Below, piece by piece: positions 9,116-18,385 of a stretch of 64,000 bases of DNA (the first letter of the stretch is position 1; every line of letters begins with the position of its first letter). The stretch is from contig JAFRZM010000035.1 of assembly GCA_017442585.1 (NCBI GenBank), positions 1 to 64,000 on the forward strand, in the 5' to 3' direction. The position numbers and the translations under genes were made by a program. A model generated the notes under the pieces. The model ran no database searches. It was not told the origin of the DNA and saw nothing but the letters and a program-made list of their open reading frames with translations. Source of the stretch: Lachnospiraceae bacterium (GTDB taxonomy: Bacteria; Bacillota; Clostridia; Lachnospirales; Lachnospiraceae).

Positions 9116-10260
9116 TATTTCCACCTTGAATTAATATATTCAATCGTCTCATTTTGAGTGCTTAATATCTTATCGAGAGAATCCGCATTATTAGTTTTAA
9201 CATTTTCCATGGCATTCTCGATTATATCAAGTATCTCAAGATATTTAATCTTTTCGTCAATAAAAAGCTTTACCGCCTCTTCATTTGCAGCATTAAACAC
9301 TGTCGGCATATTGTCGCCACATTCTGCAGCCTTAAATGCAAGACGCAATCCTTTGAACAAATCAAGATCCGGCTCGAAAAATGTAAGTTTACCAACCTTA
9401 AAGAGATCGAGTCTATCTGTTATGCCCTCTCTTCTTTCCGGATAGGTAAAAGCGTACTGAATAGGAAGTGCCATGTCCGGTATTCCCATCTGTCCGATAA
9501 TTGCACCATCATCAAGTTCAATAGCTGAATGAAGTATGCTTTCGGGGTGAATCACCACCCTTATATCAGATAACGGAACATTAAATAACCACTTTGCTTC
9601 CATAACCTCAAGGCCTTTATTGACCATTGTAGACGAATCAATGGTTACTTTTTTGCCCATGGCCCAGTTTGGATGCTTTAAAGCATCTTTTAATGTTACA
9701 TTTTCAAGCTGTTCCTTTGTATAAGTTCTAAACGGCCCACCTGATGCAGTAAGTAGTATCTTAAATATCTTGTTATCACCGATTCCCTGTAAAGACTGAA
9801 ATATTGCCGAATGTTCACTATCAACCGGAAGAATCGAAACTCCATAATCCTTTGCGAGCGGCATTATTATCTGCCCCGCTGTGACAAGCGTTTCTTTATT
9901 TGCCAACGCAATAGTTTTCTTATGTTTTATAGCCTCAATAGTAGGTAAAATACCCATCATTCCGACAACGGCAGTCAATACCATGTCTGCCTTATCGTAT
10001 GTTGCGCACTCAATAAGGCCTTCCATGCCATATGTAACCTTACAATCAATATCTTTAACAGATGCGCGTAAACAATCAGCATCTTCCTTACGCTCACAAG
10101 ACACAATATAAGGCTTAAAACGTCGTATTTGCTCTTCCAAAAGCTTAATATTTCTTCCGCACGAAAGCGCAACCGCTCTCATATCGGAATTATTCTCTAT
10201 TATCTTTAATGCTTTGGTTCCTATGGAACCCGTAGAGCCAAGTATTGCAATATTTTTCAT
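9115..10260 (-). CDS. dxr: 1-deoxy-D-xylulose 5-phosphate reductoisomerase
   Basis: NADPH-dependent enzyme making 2-C-methyl-D-erythritol 4-phosphate, the committed step of the MEP pathway. 381 residues, normal length. The N-terminal nucleotide-binding motif is ILGSTGSIG. Catalytic-domain motifs follow: ANKETLV, PVDSEHSAIFQ, ASGGPF and TIDSSTMVNKGLEVMEA, which carry the metal ligands and the active-site loop. AAGGTG precedes the ATG. It lies between cdsA and rseP as in B. subtilis, and its stop overlaps the rseP start by one base. Confidence 0.98.
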   Translation of the reverse strand: MKNIAILGSTGSIGTKALKIIENNSDMRAVALSCGRNIKLLEEQIRRFKPYIVSCERKEDADCLRASVKDIDCKVTYGMEGLIECATYDKADMVLTAVVGMMGILPTIEAIKHKKTIALANKETLVTAGQIIMPLAKDYGVSILPVDSEHSAIFQSLQGIGDNKIFKILLTASGGPFRTYTKEQLENVTLKDALKHPNWAMGKKVTIDSSTMVNKGLEVMEAKWLFNVPLSDIRVVIHPESILHSAIELDDGAIIGQMGIPDMALPIQYAFTYPERREGITDRLDLFKVGKLTFFEPDLDLFKGLRLAFKAAECGDNMPTVFNAANEEAVKLFIDEKIKYLEILDIIENAMENVKTNNADSLDKILSTQNETIEYINSRWK

Positions 10261-10274
10261 TATATTAAAACACC

Positions 10275-11078
10275 TTATGTAAGATAAAATACTAAAATAT
10301 ACATTAACGGAGCAGTAAATATAACGGAATCAAATCTATCAAGCACTCCACCATGTCCAGGTATAAGCTTACCGTAATCCTTGATATTATAATTACGCTT
10401 AATAGCTGATGCTGCAAGATCTCCGTACATTGATATAACCGCACCCACAATCGTAACAACAGCACTTATAATCAGCTCTTTATCTGAAAGAACTATGAAA
10501 TTGTTCATGGCAAAAGCATAAATCAATGTTATGAGTGTTGCTCCGACAACACCACCAACAGCACCTTCAATAGACTTCTTCGGACTTAAAATAGGTGCCA
10601 TTTTATGCTTACCGATAAGCATACCCACACAATATGCGCATGTATCGGTACCCCATGAGGCTATAAATATAAGCCACACAAAGAAAAGACCATGTTCACC
10701 ATGCATTCTGATTCTGTAAATAAAAGAAAGCATAATCGGTACATAGAACACTCCAAAGAATGCAAGCGCAACATCTTTTATCTGATACTTTGTATGATTG
10801 ATCACATATAAAATCATAAATACAATCAAAATAAGCATCATAAACAACAAGAAGTCATCAATGACTCCTGTGTAAAGATTTAAATAGTATCCTGCAGTAA
10901 ACACATAACCTATATATGCAAATACTGATTTCTGTATACCTATTGCACGATAGAATTCAAATTCTCCCACAATCGACAATCCAAATATCATTAAAAGTAA
11001 CGGCAAACCGCCGAAATGTAAAAGAAATATTAAAGCGATCATCATTACCACACCGCTTAAAGCTCTTTTCCAAAACAA
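10275..11078 (-). CDS. cdsA: Phosphatidate cytidylyltransferase (CDP-diglyceride synthase)
   Basis: Integral membrane enzyme that converts phosphatidic acid and CTP to CDP-diacylglycerol, the precursor of all phospholipids. 267 residues with about seven or eight hydrophobic segments. The family signature near the C-terminus is complete: SAIKRNYNIKDYGKLIPGHG followed directly by GVLDRFDS, with the paired aspartates. It abuts uppS directly, with no intergenic bases, and precedes dxr, in the order uppS-cdsA-dxr-rseP that is standard in Firmicutes. Confidence 0.97.
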   Translation of the reverse strand: MFWKRALSGVVMMIALIFLLHFGGLPLLLMIFGLSIVGEFEFYRAIGIQKSVFAYIGYVFTAGYYLNLYTGVIDDFLLFMMLILIVFMILYVINHTKYQIKDVALAFFGVFYVPIMLSFIYRIRMHGEHGLFFVWLIFIASWGTDTCAYCVGMLIGKHKMAPILSPKKSIEGAVGGVVGATLITLIYAFAMNNFIVLSDKELIISAVVTIVGAVISMYGDLAASAIKRNYNIKDYGKLIPGHGGVLDRFDSVIFTAPLMYILVFYLT

Positions 11079-11789
11079 TTATTTGTCCTCCTTAATAGCG
11101 CCAAAACGTCTGTCGCGTTTATTATACTCTTCGATAGCTTTATCAAGCTCATTTTCATCAAAATCAGGCCACGCACAATCCACAAATAAGAATTCCGAAT
11201 ATGCTGCCTGCCAAAGAAGAAAGTTTGACAAACGCATTTCTCCGCTTGTTCTTAAAATAAGATCCGGATCCGGGATATCTTTAGTATAAAGATTTTCGGA
11301 TATTACATCCTCTGTAATCTCATCAACAGCCAATGCACCGTCACTGATTTTCTTATATATCTCTTTAAAGGAATTAAGGATTTCGGCCCTTCCGCCATAA
11401 TTTATTGCAATTGTTAAGTTTAATCCTGTATTGTCCTTCGAAACATCTTCAAGCTCTTTAACTTTATCCTTTAAAGTATCTGAAAGTCGTTCTCTGTCAC
11501 CAATCATACGAACGACCATATTGTCTTTTTTAGAATCCTTTATGCATTTATCAAGATAAGTACCGAATAATTTCATTATAGCACTTACTTCATCTTCCGG
11601 CCTATTCCAGTTCTCGGTAGAAAATGCATAAACTGTAAGATATTTAATGCCTCTTTTATACGCAGCACGGCAAATCTTTTCAAGTGTTTTAGCACCTTCA
11701 ATATGACCGGCCTTTCTAGGCAGCCCTCTTTTTTTAGCCCATCTGCCGTTTCCGTCAAGTATTATCGCAATATGCTCTAACTCTTTCAT
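11079..11789 (-). CDS. uppS: Undecaprenyl diphosphate synthase (isoprenyl transferase)
   Basis: Cis-prenyltransferase that builds the C55 lipid carrier for peptidoglycan and teichoic acid synthesis. Motif I IILDGNGRWAKKRGLPRKAG contains the catalytic Asp; AFSTENW, RTSGEMRLSNFLLWQ and AYSEF follow. 236 residues with the start used here. GAGG lies six bases before this ATG. An ATG four codons upstream has no ribosome-binding site and falls right after a hairpin terminator, so it was not chosen. First gene after that terminator, so it may depend partly on read-through from frr. Confidence 0.97.
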   Translation of the reverse strand: MKELEHIAIILDGNGRWAKKRGLPRKAGHIEGAKTLEKICRAAYKRGIKYLTVYAFSTENWNRPEDEVSAIMKLFGTYLDKCIKDSKKDNMVVRMIGDRERLSDTLKDKVKELEDVSKDNTGLNLTIAINYGGRAEILNSFKEIYKKISDGALAVDEITEDVISENLYTKDIPDPDLILRTSGEMRLSNFLLWQAAYSEFLFVDCAWPDFDENELDKAIEEYNKRDRRFGAIKEDK

Positions 11790-11807
11790 AATAATCCTCA
11801 TAATAAG

Positions 11808-11838
11808 AAAGGAACAGGCTTTAACGGCCTGTTCCCGT
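11808..11838 (-). terminator. Hairpin terminator between frr and uppS
   Basis: A 9-bp perfect stem (GGAACAGGC at 11811-11819 with GCCTGTTCC at 11827-11835) lies just after the frr stop. On the minus strand it is followed by TTTCTTATT, a weak U-tract. It probably ends or attenuates the pyrH-frr transcript. Confidence 0.6.
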
Positions 11839-11842
11839 AATT

Positions 11843-12394
11843 TTAAACCGTCATGATTTCTTTTGTTTTCTCTTCGATAAGCTCATCAACGTTCTTAATA
11901 TACTTATCTGTAAGCTTCTGAATTTCTTCCTCCAAAGAAGCAATCATATCTTCGGAGATATCGGAAGACTTAAGCTTTTTCATTGCGTCGTTTGCATCAC
12001 GTCTTATATTACGTACAGCAACCTTTGCATCTTCACCTTTTTTCTTAACATCTTTTGAAAGCTCTTTACGGCGTTCCTCTGTAAGCTCAGGGAATACAAG
12101 ACGTATTACCTTTCCATCATTAGTCGGATGAATTCCAAGATCAGACATATTAATTGCCTTCTCAATCTCTTTTAAAAGAGATGGCTCCCATGGCTGAATC
12201 TGAATAAGTCTTGCTTCAGGCACCTGGATATTTGCTACCGCATTAATGTTTGACGGTGTTCCGTAATAATCAACCTTGATATTATCAAGTACGTGTGGAT
12301 TGGCACGACCTGCACGGATAGTACCGTATTCATTGATAAGATTCTGGATAGTTTTATCCATTTTATCTTTATATACAACTATTCTCTCGTCCAT
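11843..12394 (-). CDS. frr: Ribosome recycling factor
   Basis: Cytosolic factor that, with EF-G, splits the post-termination ribosome. 183 residues; family length is about 185. Recognisable parts are the N-terminal helix ([20 protein letters not shown]), [19 protein letters not shown] and the C-terminal helix ending [20 protein letters not shown] is 8 nt before the ATG. It follows pyrH by 15 bases, the near-universal pyrH-frr pair, and is followed by a hairpin terminator. Confidence 0.98.
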   Translation of the reverse strand: MDERIVVYKDKMDKTIQNLINEYGTIRAGRANPHVLDNIKVDYYGTPSNINAVANIQVPEARLIQIQPWEPSLLKEIEKAINMSDLGIHPTNDGKVIRLVFPELTEERRKELSKDVKKKGEDAKVAVRNIRRDANDAMKKLKSSDISEDMIASLEEEIQKLTDKYIKNVDELIEEKTKEIMTV

Positions 12395-12409
12395 TGTTTA
12401 ATCCTCCGA

Positions 12410-13105
12410 TTATGCTTTTACTCTTGTTCCGTTGAAGTTACCACTGATTGCTTTAACAATAGAATTTTCTTCCTGTAGAGCAAAAACATACATTGGCATC
12501 TTCTGCTCCATACACATAATGGATGCAGTAAGATCAACTACAGCAAGCTTCTTCTCGAGTACTTCTTCAATACTGATCTCATCATAACGCTTTGCATCAG
12601 AATTAGTCTTAGGATCTGAATCATATACTCCGTCAACTGCCTTTGCAAGCAAAATAACATCAGCATGTATTTCTACTGCTCTAAGTACAGTTGCTGTATC
12701 TGTGGAGAAGTAAGGATGACCTGTACCTCCCGCAAAGAATACAACCATACCTTTTGAGAAGTATTTATTGGCTCTGTCAAGAGAATATAACTTTGTAAAT
12801 GAACCGCATTCAAACGGAGTTAAAACTGCTGTCTTCATACCCACGGACTTAAAAAGCTCAGATACATAAATACAGTTCATCACCGTAGCAAGCATACCAA
12901 TCTGATCGGCTTTAGAGCGCTCCATTCTTTCGGATGTTCTGCCTCTCCAGAAATTACCTCCACCGATAACTATACCGACTTCGATACCTTTATCGGTAAG
13001 AGCTTTAACCTGATTTGCAACATTTATACAAGTTGCTTCATCAAAACCGGTCTTCTTCTCACCGGCCAATGCTTCGCCGCTTAACTTAAGCAATACTCTC
13101 TTCAT
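12410..13105 (-). CDS. pyrH: Uridylate kinase
   Basis: Hexameric bacterial UMP kinase of the amino-acid-kinase fold, making UDP for nucleic acid and cell-wall precursors. 231 residues, typical. Motifs: LKLSGEALAG (phosphate loop), VIGGGNFWRGR, the UMP-binding SERMERSKADQIGMLATVMN, and DPKTNSDAKRY. AAGGAG precedes the ATG. It follows the bactofilin gene by 11 bases and precedes frr. In B. subtilis pyrH follows tsf directly; here four genes separate them. Confidence 0.98.
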   Translation of the reverse strand: MKRVLLKLSGEALAGEKKTGFDEATCINVANQVKALTDKGIEVGIVIGGGNFWRGRTSERMERSKADQIGMLATVMNCIYVSELFKSVGMKTAVLTPFECGSFTKLYSLDRANKYFSKGMVVFFAGGTGHPYFSTDTATVLRAVEIHADVILLAKAVDGVYDSDPKTNSDAKRYDEISIEEVLEKKLAVVDLTASIMCMEQKMPMYVFALQEENSIVKAISGNFNGTRVKA

Positions 13106-13116
13106 AGTAAAACTCC

Positions 13117-13845
13117 TTAGTTATTGAAAAGTCCCTGAATATCAATATCAGAATAACACTGTGAACAGAATCCTTCGATAACTGCACCGTTGTTAATCTG
13201 AACTGAACGAGACTTAATGTTACCCATGATAACAGCTGATGTATCAACTACAACAGGTCCCTGAACATCAATATCACCCTTAACAGCACCGGCAATAACC
13301 GCTGATGTAGCAGAAATATTTCCAACGATAACAGAACCTGCACCAACCTTAACAGATCCTTCAACAATTATTTCGCCGTTGATCTTTGCAGAATCAGCAA
13401 AGAATTCGGCAGACTGTGAATTACCGTTAATAACGCCTGCAGATACAACGAGCTTACCGTTACATCTTACGTCACCGTTTAATACACCACGTACTTCAAC
13501 TGAACCTGTTGACTCAAGGTTACCTGTAATTGTCATGCCTTCAGTAATTACCGCATTCTCATTTGTAGCTGAATTGTAATTTGCTGCCGCACGAGGTGCA
13601 GGTTGTGACTGTGTCTGATATGTAGTCTCTTTGTTATAGGAAGGAAGTATAAACTCTTCAGGAACTTCCTCTTCAGGAACCGCATTCTTGAGCTCGTTTG
13701 TAAGTTCTTCCATTCTGTTTTCGCTTTCTTCATCTAAATCTAAGGCAGCGCTCTTCTCGAGATATCCGGCATCCTTTTCTTCGCCCGGCATCATTTCGTT
13801 AACTGCTGTAGAAAGATCCTCTTTAAAATCTTTAAAAAAACTCAT
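13117..13845 (-). CDS. Bactofilin (polymer-forming cytoskeletal protein, DUF583)
   Basis: 242 residues. The N-terminal 95 residues are acidic, low in complexity and probably disordered (MPGEEKDAGY, EEEVPEEFILPSY, then a Gln/Pro/Ala stretch). Residues about 100-225 form the bactofilin beta-helix, seen as a repeating valine/isoleucine and glycine pattern (GNLESTGSVEVRGVLNGDV, KVGAGSVIVGNISATSAVIA). Bactofilins polymerise without nucleotide and often anchor cell-wall enzymes at curved or growing sites. A polysaccharide deacetylase gene lies immediately upstream, compatible with a wall-related role. GGAGG precedes the ATG. The family is clear; the role here is inferred. Confidence 0.88.
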   Translation of the reverse strand: MSFFKDFKEDLSTAVNEMMPGEEKDAGYLEKSAALDLDEESENRMEELTNELKNAVPEEEVPEEFILPSYNKETTYQTQSQPAPRAAANYNSATNENAVITEGMTITGNLESTGSVEVRGVLNGDVRCNGKLVVSAGVINGNSQSAEFFADSAKINGEIIVEGSVKVGAGSVIVGNISATSAVIAGAVKGDIDVQGPVVVDTSAVIMGNIKSRSVQINNGAVIEGFCSQCYSDIDIQGLFNN

Positions 13846-13864
13846 CTTTTAATCCTCCGCTTTT

Positions 13865-14827
13865 TCATTGAGTAACAACCGACTCAACCTTAATATGCTG
13901 AATAGGTGTTGTATTATCATCGATAGGAAGTATTACGTATCCTTTTTCAAGAATTTTCTCAATTATCGTAGGTAATGCTTCTACCGTTGAAGTCTTTGCT
14001 CTAGCGTCATGCATAAGCACAACATTTGTTTGATACTTGCCGACATCTTTCATTACATTATCCACAAGCTGGTCTACTGTATAATTCTTGGCTGTGGCAT
14101 CTCCGTTAACCACATTCCAATCAAAGTATACATATCCCTGTTCGGTAACATATTTAATGATGTCTTTCATCGATACAGCACTGACGGTATTTGAACTTCC
14201 GCCCGGGAATCTTATGAACTTACATCTTACTCCCGTAGCATCAAATACAACATCCGAAATCTTTTGAAGATCCTTTGCATAATCCTCTACAGATTTATAG
14301 ATTGAACTATATCTGTGCGAATACGAATGAAGAGCTATAGTATGACCTTCATCAACAATTCTCTTGTAAAGCTCCTTTGAATAATCATCTGTCTTACCTA
14401 TTACAAAAAATGTTGCCTTTACACCATATTCTTTTAAGATGTCCAGTATCTTCTCAGTATTCTCCGACGGACCATCATCAAATGTAAGATATACCTTAAT
14501 GGCGTTTTCATCTATCGGTTCGTCTTCACCTGTATCATCAATCGGATCATCGGTAGGCTCGTCATCTTCTCCGATATTATCATCTTTATTATTATCGACG
14601 TCATTCTTTTTCGAGTCAGAATCCCCCGTCGCATCAGCCTGATTATGCCGCTCTACGTTGTCGATACGTTTATTTGCAGCGGTTATGGATATAGTTAGTA
14701 TAACAATTGCAGTCAAAGAAAAGATCATCCAAAATGATATCAAACCAATAATGACTTTCTTAATCCTGTTAACTCTTCTGCGGCGTCTTTCTCTTTCTCT
14801 TAAACCTGAAATTGGTTCGTTACTCAT
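13865..14827 (-). CDS. Membrane-anchored polysaccharide (probably peptidoglycan) deacetylase, NodB domain
   Basis: 320 residues. A basic N-terminus (RERERRRRRVNRIKK) is followed by one membrane segment (about 27-50), a disordered Asp/Glu/Lys-rich linker, and a NodB domain outside the cell. Motifs: TFDDGPSENT (motif 1 with catalytic base and metal Asp), HSYSH (metal histidines), RFPGGS, and a C-terminal VVLMHDA. Such CE4 enzymes remove acetyl groups from peptidoglycan or other glycans. The start is the ATG 8 nt after GGAGG; an ATG 11 codons upstream lies at the predicted transcription start and was rejected. Confidence 0.9.
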   Translation of the reverse strand: MSNEPISGLRERERRRRRVNRIKKVIIGLISFWMIFSLTAIVILTISITAANKRIDNVERHNQADATGDSDSKKNDVDNNKDDNIGEDDEPTDDPIDDTGEDEPIDENAIKVYLTFDDGPSENTEKILDILKEYGVKATFFVIGKTDDYSKELYKRIVDEGHTIALHSYSHRYSSIYKSVEDYAKDLQKISDVVFDATGVRCKFIRFPGGSSNTVSAVSMKDIIKYVTEQGYVYFDWNVVNGDATAKNYTVDQLVDNVMKDVGKYQTNVVLMHDARAKTSTVEALPTIIEKILEKGYVILPIDDNTTPIQHIKVESVVTQ

Positions 14828-14858
14828 AAATAATTGCCTCCAAAAAAGTTCCTTTTTC

Positions 14859-14886
14859 ATTTTACCACATACAGAAAAAACTGCAA
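14859..14886 (-). promoter_or_regulatory. Probable promoter of the deacetylase-bactofilin-pyrH-frr group
   Basis: TTGCAG (14881-14886), a 16-bp spacer and TAAAAT (14859-14864) on the minus strand, about 30 bp upstream of the deacetylase start. Confidence 0.5.
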
Positions 14887-14923
14887 TTATTAATTTAAAT
14901 TTAATTTTTAGTAAAATATCCGT

Positions 14924-15649
14924 TTATTTTGAGAACTCATAAAGTGCTATTCCGCATGCCATCGACAGATTCAGCGAATCAATGGTGTTTTTATGTTTGA
15001 TTAGTATACTTTTCCCGTATTTTACATACTCATCAGGAAGTCCTGTCGCCTCATTACCAAACACCAGGGAAAAGCACTCGGAATTATCGCGTTTTAATGT
15101 TTGCAAATTTTCCGCTCCTTTAAGCATAAACAGGTATATATTTCTTTGTTTGTTTCCGCTTACATATTCATCAAAAGAGCTGTATCTTTTAAATCGAAGT
15201 TGGAAAAGAGCTCCCATTGATGCTCTTACTACTTTAGGATTAAAAATATCGGCAGCAGGTTCTATGATTACAAGATCGTTAAAACCAAAACCGATACATG
15301 TTCTGATAATCGTTCCGAGGTTTCCCATATCACCCGGATTGACAAGCACCACGTGATTACCATTACTTAATTCTTCATTATATTTATTAAATATACCTAT
15401 GCAAAATATATTTTCTTTGTCTCGAAGTTTTTCCACTATCTTCTTGCTTACAGACAAACTTATATTATTATCTTTACACAGAGATGTAAGTATTTCACGC
15501 TGTTCAGCGCTGTCCATATCCGGATGTACAAATACTTCGCGTACATATTGCGGCTTGTTTTTTAACAATTCTATAGTCGGAAAGGCTCCAAGGGTATAAG
15601 AATACTCGTCTTTATTCTGATATTTTTTATATGCTATATCACTCGACAT
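14924..15649 (-). CDS. SpoU/TrmH-family RNA 2'-O-methyltransferase
   Basis: SAM-dependent SPOUT methylase acting on rRNA or tRNA ribose. 241 residues with all three family motifs: VNPGDMGNLGTIIRTCIGFG (motif 1), VFGNEATGLPDEY (motif 2) and SLNLSMACGIALYEFSK (motif 3, the knot and cofactor pocket). The N-terminal 110 residues are a substrate-binding domain as in the RlmB/YsgA group; the target base cannot be deduced. The start overlaps the end of the HD-GYP gene by 11 bases, with GAGGAG about 10 nt before the ATG, suggesting coupling. Confidence 0.9.
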   Translation of the reverse strand: MSSDIAYKKYQNKDEYSYTLGAFPTIELLKNKPQYVREVFVHPDMDSAEQREILTSLCKDNNISLSVSKKIVEKLRDKENIFCIGIFNKYNEELSNGNHVVLVNPGDMGNLGTIIRTCIGFGFNDLVIIEPAADIFNPKVVRASMGALFQLRFKRYSSFDEYVSGNKQRNIYLFMLKGAENLQTLKRDNSECFSLVFGNEATGLPDEYVKYGKSILIKHKNTIDSLNLSMACGIALYEFSK

Positions 15650-17330
15650 CTTTATAAAACTCCTCTATATTACTTCTCGCCGCCAGAAAATATTTATTTA
15701 ATGACGGATCAAACTGCGTACCCATATTCTCTTCTATGATACGATAGACCTCCGAAAATGGCATTTTTTCCTTATAGCAACGTTTGCTTACCAATGCATC
15801 ATATGTATCGGCAACAGCCATTATTCTTGCCTCAAAAGGAATAGTATCACCGCTTATACCTTCAGGGTATCCCGTTCCATCAAACTTTTCATGATGGAAA
15901 TGCGCCATATTCTCAGCAATCTTAACAAATTCCCTATCATCAATACCTGATAATACCTGACGTACAATTCCTGCACCCATCATGGAATGCTTCTTCATGA
16001 TTTCAAATTCTTCTTCGGAAAACCTCTCCGGTTTACGCAAAATTGCATCATCTATAGCAATTTTTCCCAAATCATGCATAGATGCCGCCTTTACAACACG
16101 CTCATAAAAACCTTCCGGCACAATTAAAGAAGCATCTTTTTCCATTTCATTAACCAAAAGCCTAATCACATGACTTGTTCTTTTAATATGACCACCTGTA
16201 GAAACGTCTCTACTTTCAACCATATCCGCCATACCGAGGACCATCTTGTCCTGAATTTCCTGAATATGCTTTGTCTTAAGTTCTACTTCCTTCTCAAGTT
16301 CTTCGTTATAACCATTGATAAGCTTTATATACTTTTGCTCTTTTGTATCATCCAAAACAAAGAACTGATATCCCTTAGGCCTTGTTCCAAACCTTATAAC
16401 AGTTTGTGTAATCTTATATATATGATCGTCTTTTTCATAAAGAAACTCTTTATGAGCATTATAATCCGTTTCACCCATCCATTTATCAAGGGTATTAAAG
16501 AATTCTCCCGATACATCCACGCATTCGGACGGTTTCTTATCTACACTTATTCCGATAAGTTCCGGAAAGAACACTTTTGCCTCATCATTCGCACCTAAAA
16601 AGCGTCTATGCATATCAAAAGAGAAAAATCCCATTGCGCCTTTCTTTATAACAGATTCAAGAACAGAATCCTCAATCTGATAAAGCCCTGTTCTATCAGA
16701 CATTATGATAAGTATAAATTGAAATATTACATATTGTAACGGCGCAGTTTCATACGTTGACTTAAGCAATCTCGTAGCAAAATATAAAACAACCGTTACC
16801 GTTTCCATTATAAGCACATAGTTTAATAATACTCTCGGAACACTCTTATTCCTGTAATTTACAAGAATTAGAGTAAGCCCTATAATAAGATAAACAATTA
16901 TGATTCCATAAAATATTGTATGTCCGAGTCCATAATCCTTTATAAGGTACGTTACATCACCATTTGATGTAATATCCGCACTTTTATAATAAAACTTAGA
17001 CATATCGTTACATATTACAAACAGGTAAAACGCTGTATTTAATGCAAATAATAAAAACGAAATCCATCTTTTAAGCCTGATTCCGCAGATATAAATAATA
17101 TAGAATGTAATAAATAACTGCAGATAAATTCCACCCATATAGGTGATTCTATTGGCAATAAGTGCTTCCGACAAGGTAGTTGCTCTTGCCATCATAACAT
17201 ATCCAAGCTGAGCGACAGGAATAAGCGTAAAGATAACCGTAACTCTGGCATCAAAATATTTCTTGTACCTGGTTACATAAATCGTAGTGAATATAATAGA
17301 TAATAAAAGCGCCGCAAAGTAATAGATCAT
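15639..17330 (-). CDS. Membrane HD-GYP domain protein (putative cyclic-di-GMP phosphodiesterase)
   Basis: 563 residues. About seven membrane segments fill residues 1-215, resembling the N-terminal 7TM sensor of membrane histidine kinases. A PAS-like region (MGFFSFDMHRRFLGAN to FVLDDTKEQ, about 230-335) and a coiled-coil follow, then an HD-GYP domain: HIKRTSHV, catalytic ASMHDLGKIAI, and HHEKFDGTGYPEG, the full GYP signature expected of an active phosphodiesterase. No GGDEF or EAL domain is present. GGAAGG precedes the ATG. It sits after the tsf terminator and is coupled to the TrmH gene. A PilZ protein at 28.7-29.4 kb could respond to the same messenger. Confidence 0.9.
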   Translation of the reverse strand: MIYYFAALLLSIIFTTIYVTRYKKYFDARVTVIFTLIPVAQLGYVMMARATTLSEALIANRITYMGGIYLQLFITFYIIYICGIRLKRWISFLLFALNTAFYLFVICNDMSKFYYKSADITSNGDVTYLIKDYGLGHTIFYGIIIVYLIIGLTLILVNYRNKSVPRVLLNYVLIMETVTVVLYFATRLLKSTYETAPLQYVIFQFILIIMSDRTGLYQIEDSVLESVIKKGAMGFFSFDMHRRFLGANDEAKVFFPELIGISVDKKPSECVDVSGEFFNTLDKWMGETDYNAHKEFLYEKDDHIYKITQTVIRFGTRPKGYQFFVLDDTKEQKYIKLINGYNEELEKEVELKTKHIQEIQDKMVLGMADMVESRDVSTGGHIKRTSHVIRLLVNEMEKDASLIVPEGFYERVVKAASMHDLGKIAIDDAILRKPERFSEEEFEIMKKHSMMGAGIVRQVLSGIDDREFVKIAENMAHFHHEKFDGTGYPEGISGDTIPFEARIMAVADTYDALVSKRCYKEKMPFSEVYRIIEENMGTQFDPSLNKYFLAARSNIEEFYKDVE

Positions 17331-17379
17331 TTTTCAAAACCTTCCAAATTAATGTGAAACAATTGTCTATTAGGTAAAA

Positions 17380-17412
17380 GCAAAAATACCCCGGTAAAAA
17401 CCGGGGTATTGA
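17380..17412 (-). terminator. Rho-independent terminator of the rpsB-tsf operon
   Basis: A 9-bp perfect stem (ATACCCCGG at 17386-17394, CCGGGGTAT at 17401-17409, 6-nt loop), followed on the minus strand by TTTTTGCTTTT, 14 bp after the tsf stop. Canonical. Confidence 0.93.
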
Positions 17413-17423
17413 ATAACTTAAAA

Positions 17424-18350
17424 TTAATTGCCCATCTGAGCAGCAACTTCTGCTGCGAAGTCTTCGTTCTTCTTTTCCATACCTTCACCGGTCTCAAAAC
17501 GAACGAACTTGTTGATCTTGATTGTAGTGCCGGCCTTCTTGCCAACCTCATCAAGATACTGCTTAACTGTCTGCTTTCCGTCTTCAGCCTTAACATAAAC
17601 CTGATCCATTAAGCAAACTTCCTTTAATTCCTTGCTTACACGACCTTCGATCATGCCCTGGATAACCTTTTCAGGCTTTGATGCTTCCTTAGGATCGTTC
17701 ATGATCTGAGCGAGTAAGATTTCCTTCTCATGTGCAATATAATCAGCAGAAATCTCGCTTCTGTCAATATACTTCGGATACATAGCAGCTGTCTGCATAG
17801 CGATGTTATTAAGAGCTTCCTTAATATCATCATTTACGTTGTCGCACTTAGCATCGATGATAACACCGATTCTACCGCCACCGTGAACGTAAGAAACTAC
17901 ACAACCTTCTGTCTCTTCTACAACTTCGAAACGACGGATAGATAACTTCTCACCGATAACAGCAATCATTTCTACCTGCTTGTCGTTAACTGTCTTTCCT
18001 GCTTCCCAAGAGTCATTCATGAACTCTTCGATTGTAGCAGCCTTTGTATTTAATGCGTGATCTGCAACTTCCTTAACAAATGTCTGGAACTTCTCGTTCT
18101 TTGCAACGAAGTCTGTCTCTGAGTTAACTTCAACAACTGCGGCCTTATTGCCTACAACTGTAACGAAGCAAAGACCTTCTGCAGCGATACGGCTTGCCTT
18201 CTTCTCAGCCTTAGCCTGACCATTCTTTCTTAAGTACTCAACGGCAGCATCCATATCTCCGTTAGTCTCATTTAAAGCCTTCTTGCAGTCCATCATACCT
18301 GCGCCGGTCATTTCTCTTAAATCTTTTACCATTGCTGCTGTAATAGCCAT
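17424..18350 (-). CDS. tsf: Elongation factor Ts
   Basis: Guanine-nucleotide exchange factor for EF-Tu. 308 residues, the long form common in Clostridia. The N-terminal UBA-like domain has MVKDLREMTGAGMMDCKKAL, followed by the core motif VEVNSETDFVAKNEKFQTF, which contacts EF-Tu, and a C-terminal dimerisation subdomain. It follows rpsB by 35 bases and ends at a strong terminator, so rpsB and tsf form a transcript as in most bacteria. Confidence 0.98.
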   Translation of the reverse strand: MAITAAMVKDLREMTGAGMMDCKKALNETNGDMDAAVEYLRKNGQAKAEKKASRIAAEGLCFVTVVGNKAAVVEVNSETDFVAKNEKFQTFVKEVADHALNTKAATIEEFMNDSWEAGKTVNDKQVEMIAVIGEKLSIRRFEVVEETEGCVVSYVHGGGRIGVIIDAKCDNVNDDIKEALNNIAMQTAAMYPKYIDRSEISADYIAHEKEILLAQIMNDPKEASKPEKVIQGMIEGRVSKELKEVCLMDQVYVKAEDGKQTVKQYLDEVGKKAGTTIKINKFVRFETGEGMEKKNEDFAAEVAAQMGN

Positions 18351-18385
18351 ATATTTAATCCTCCGTTATTAGTATATTTGATTGA

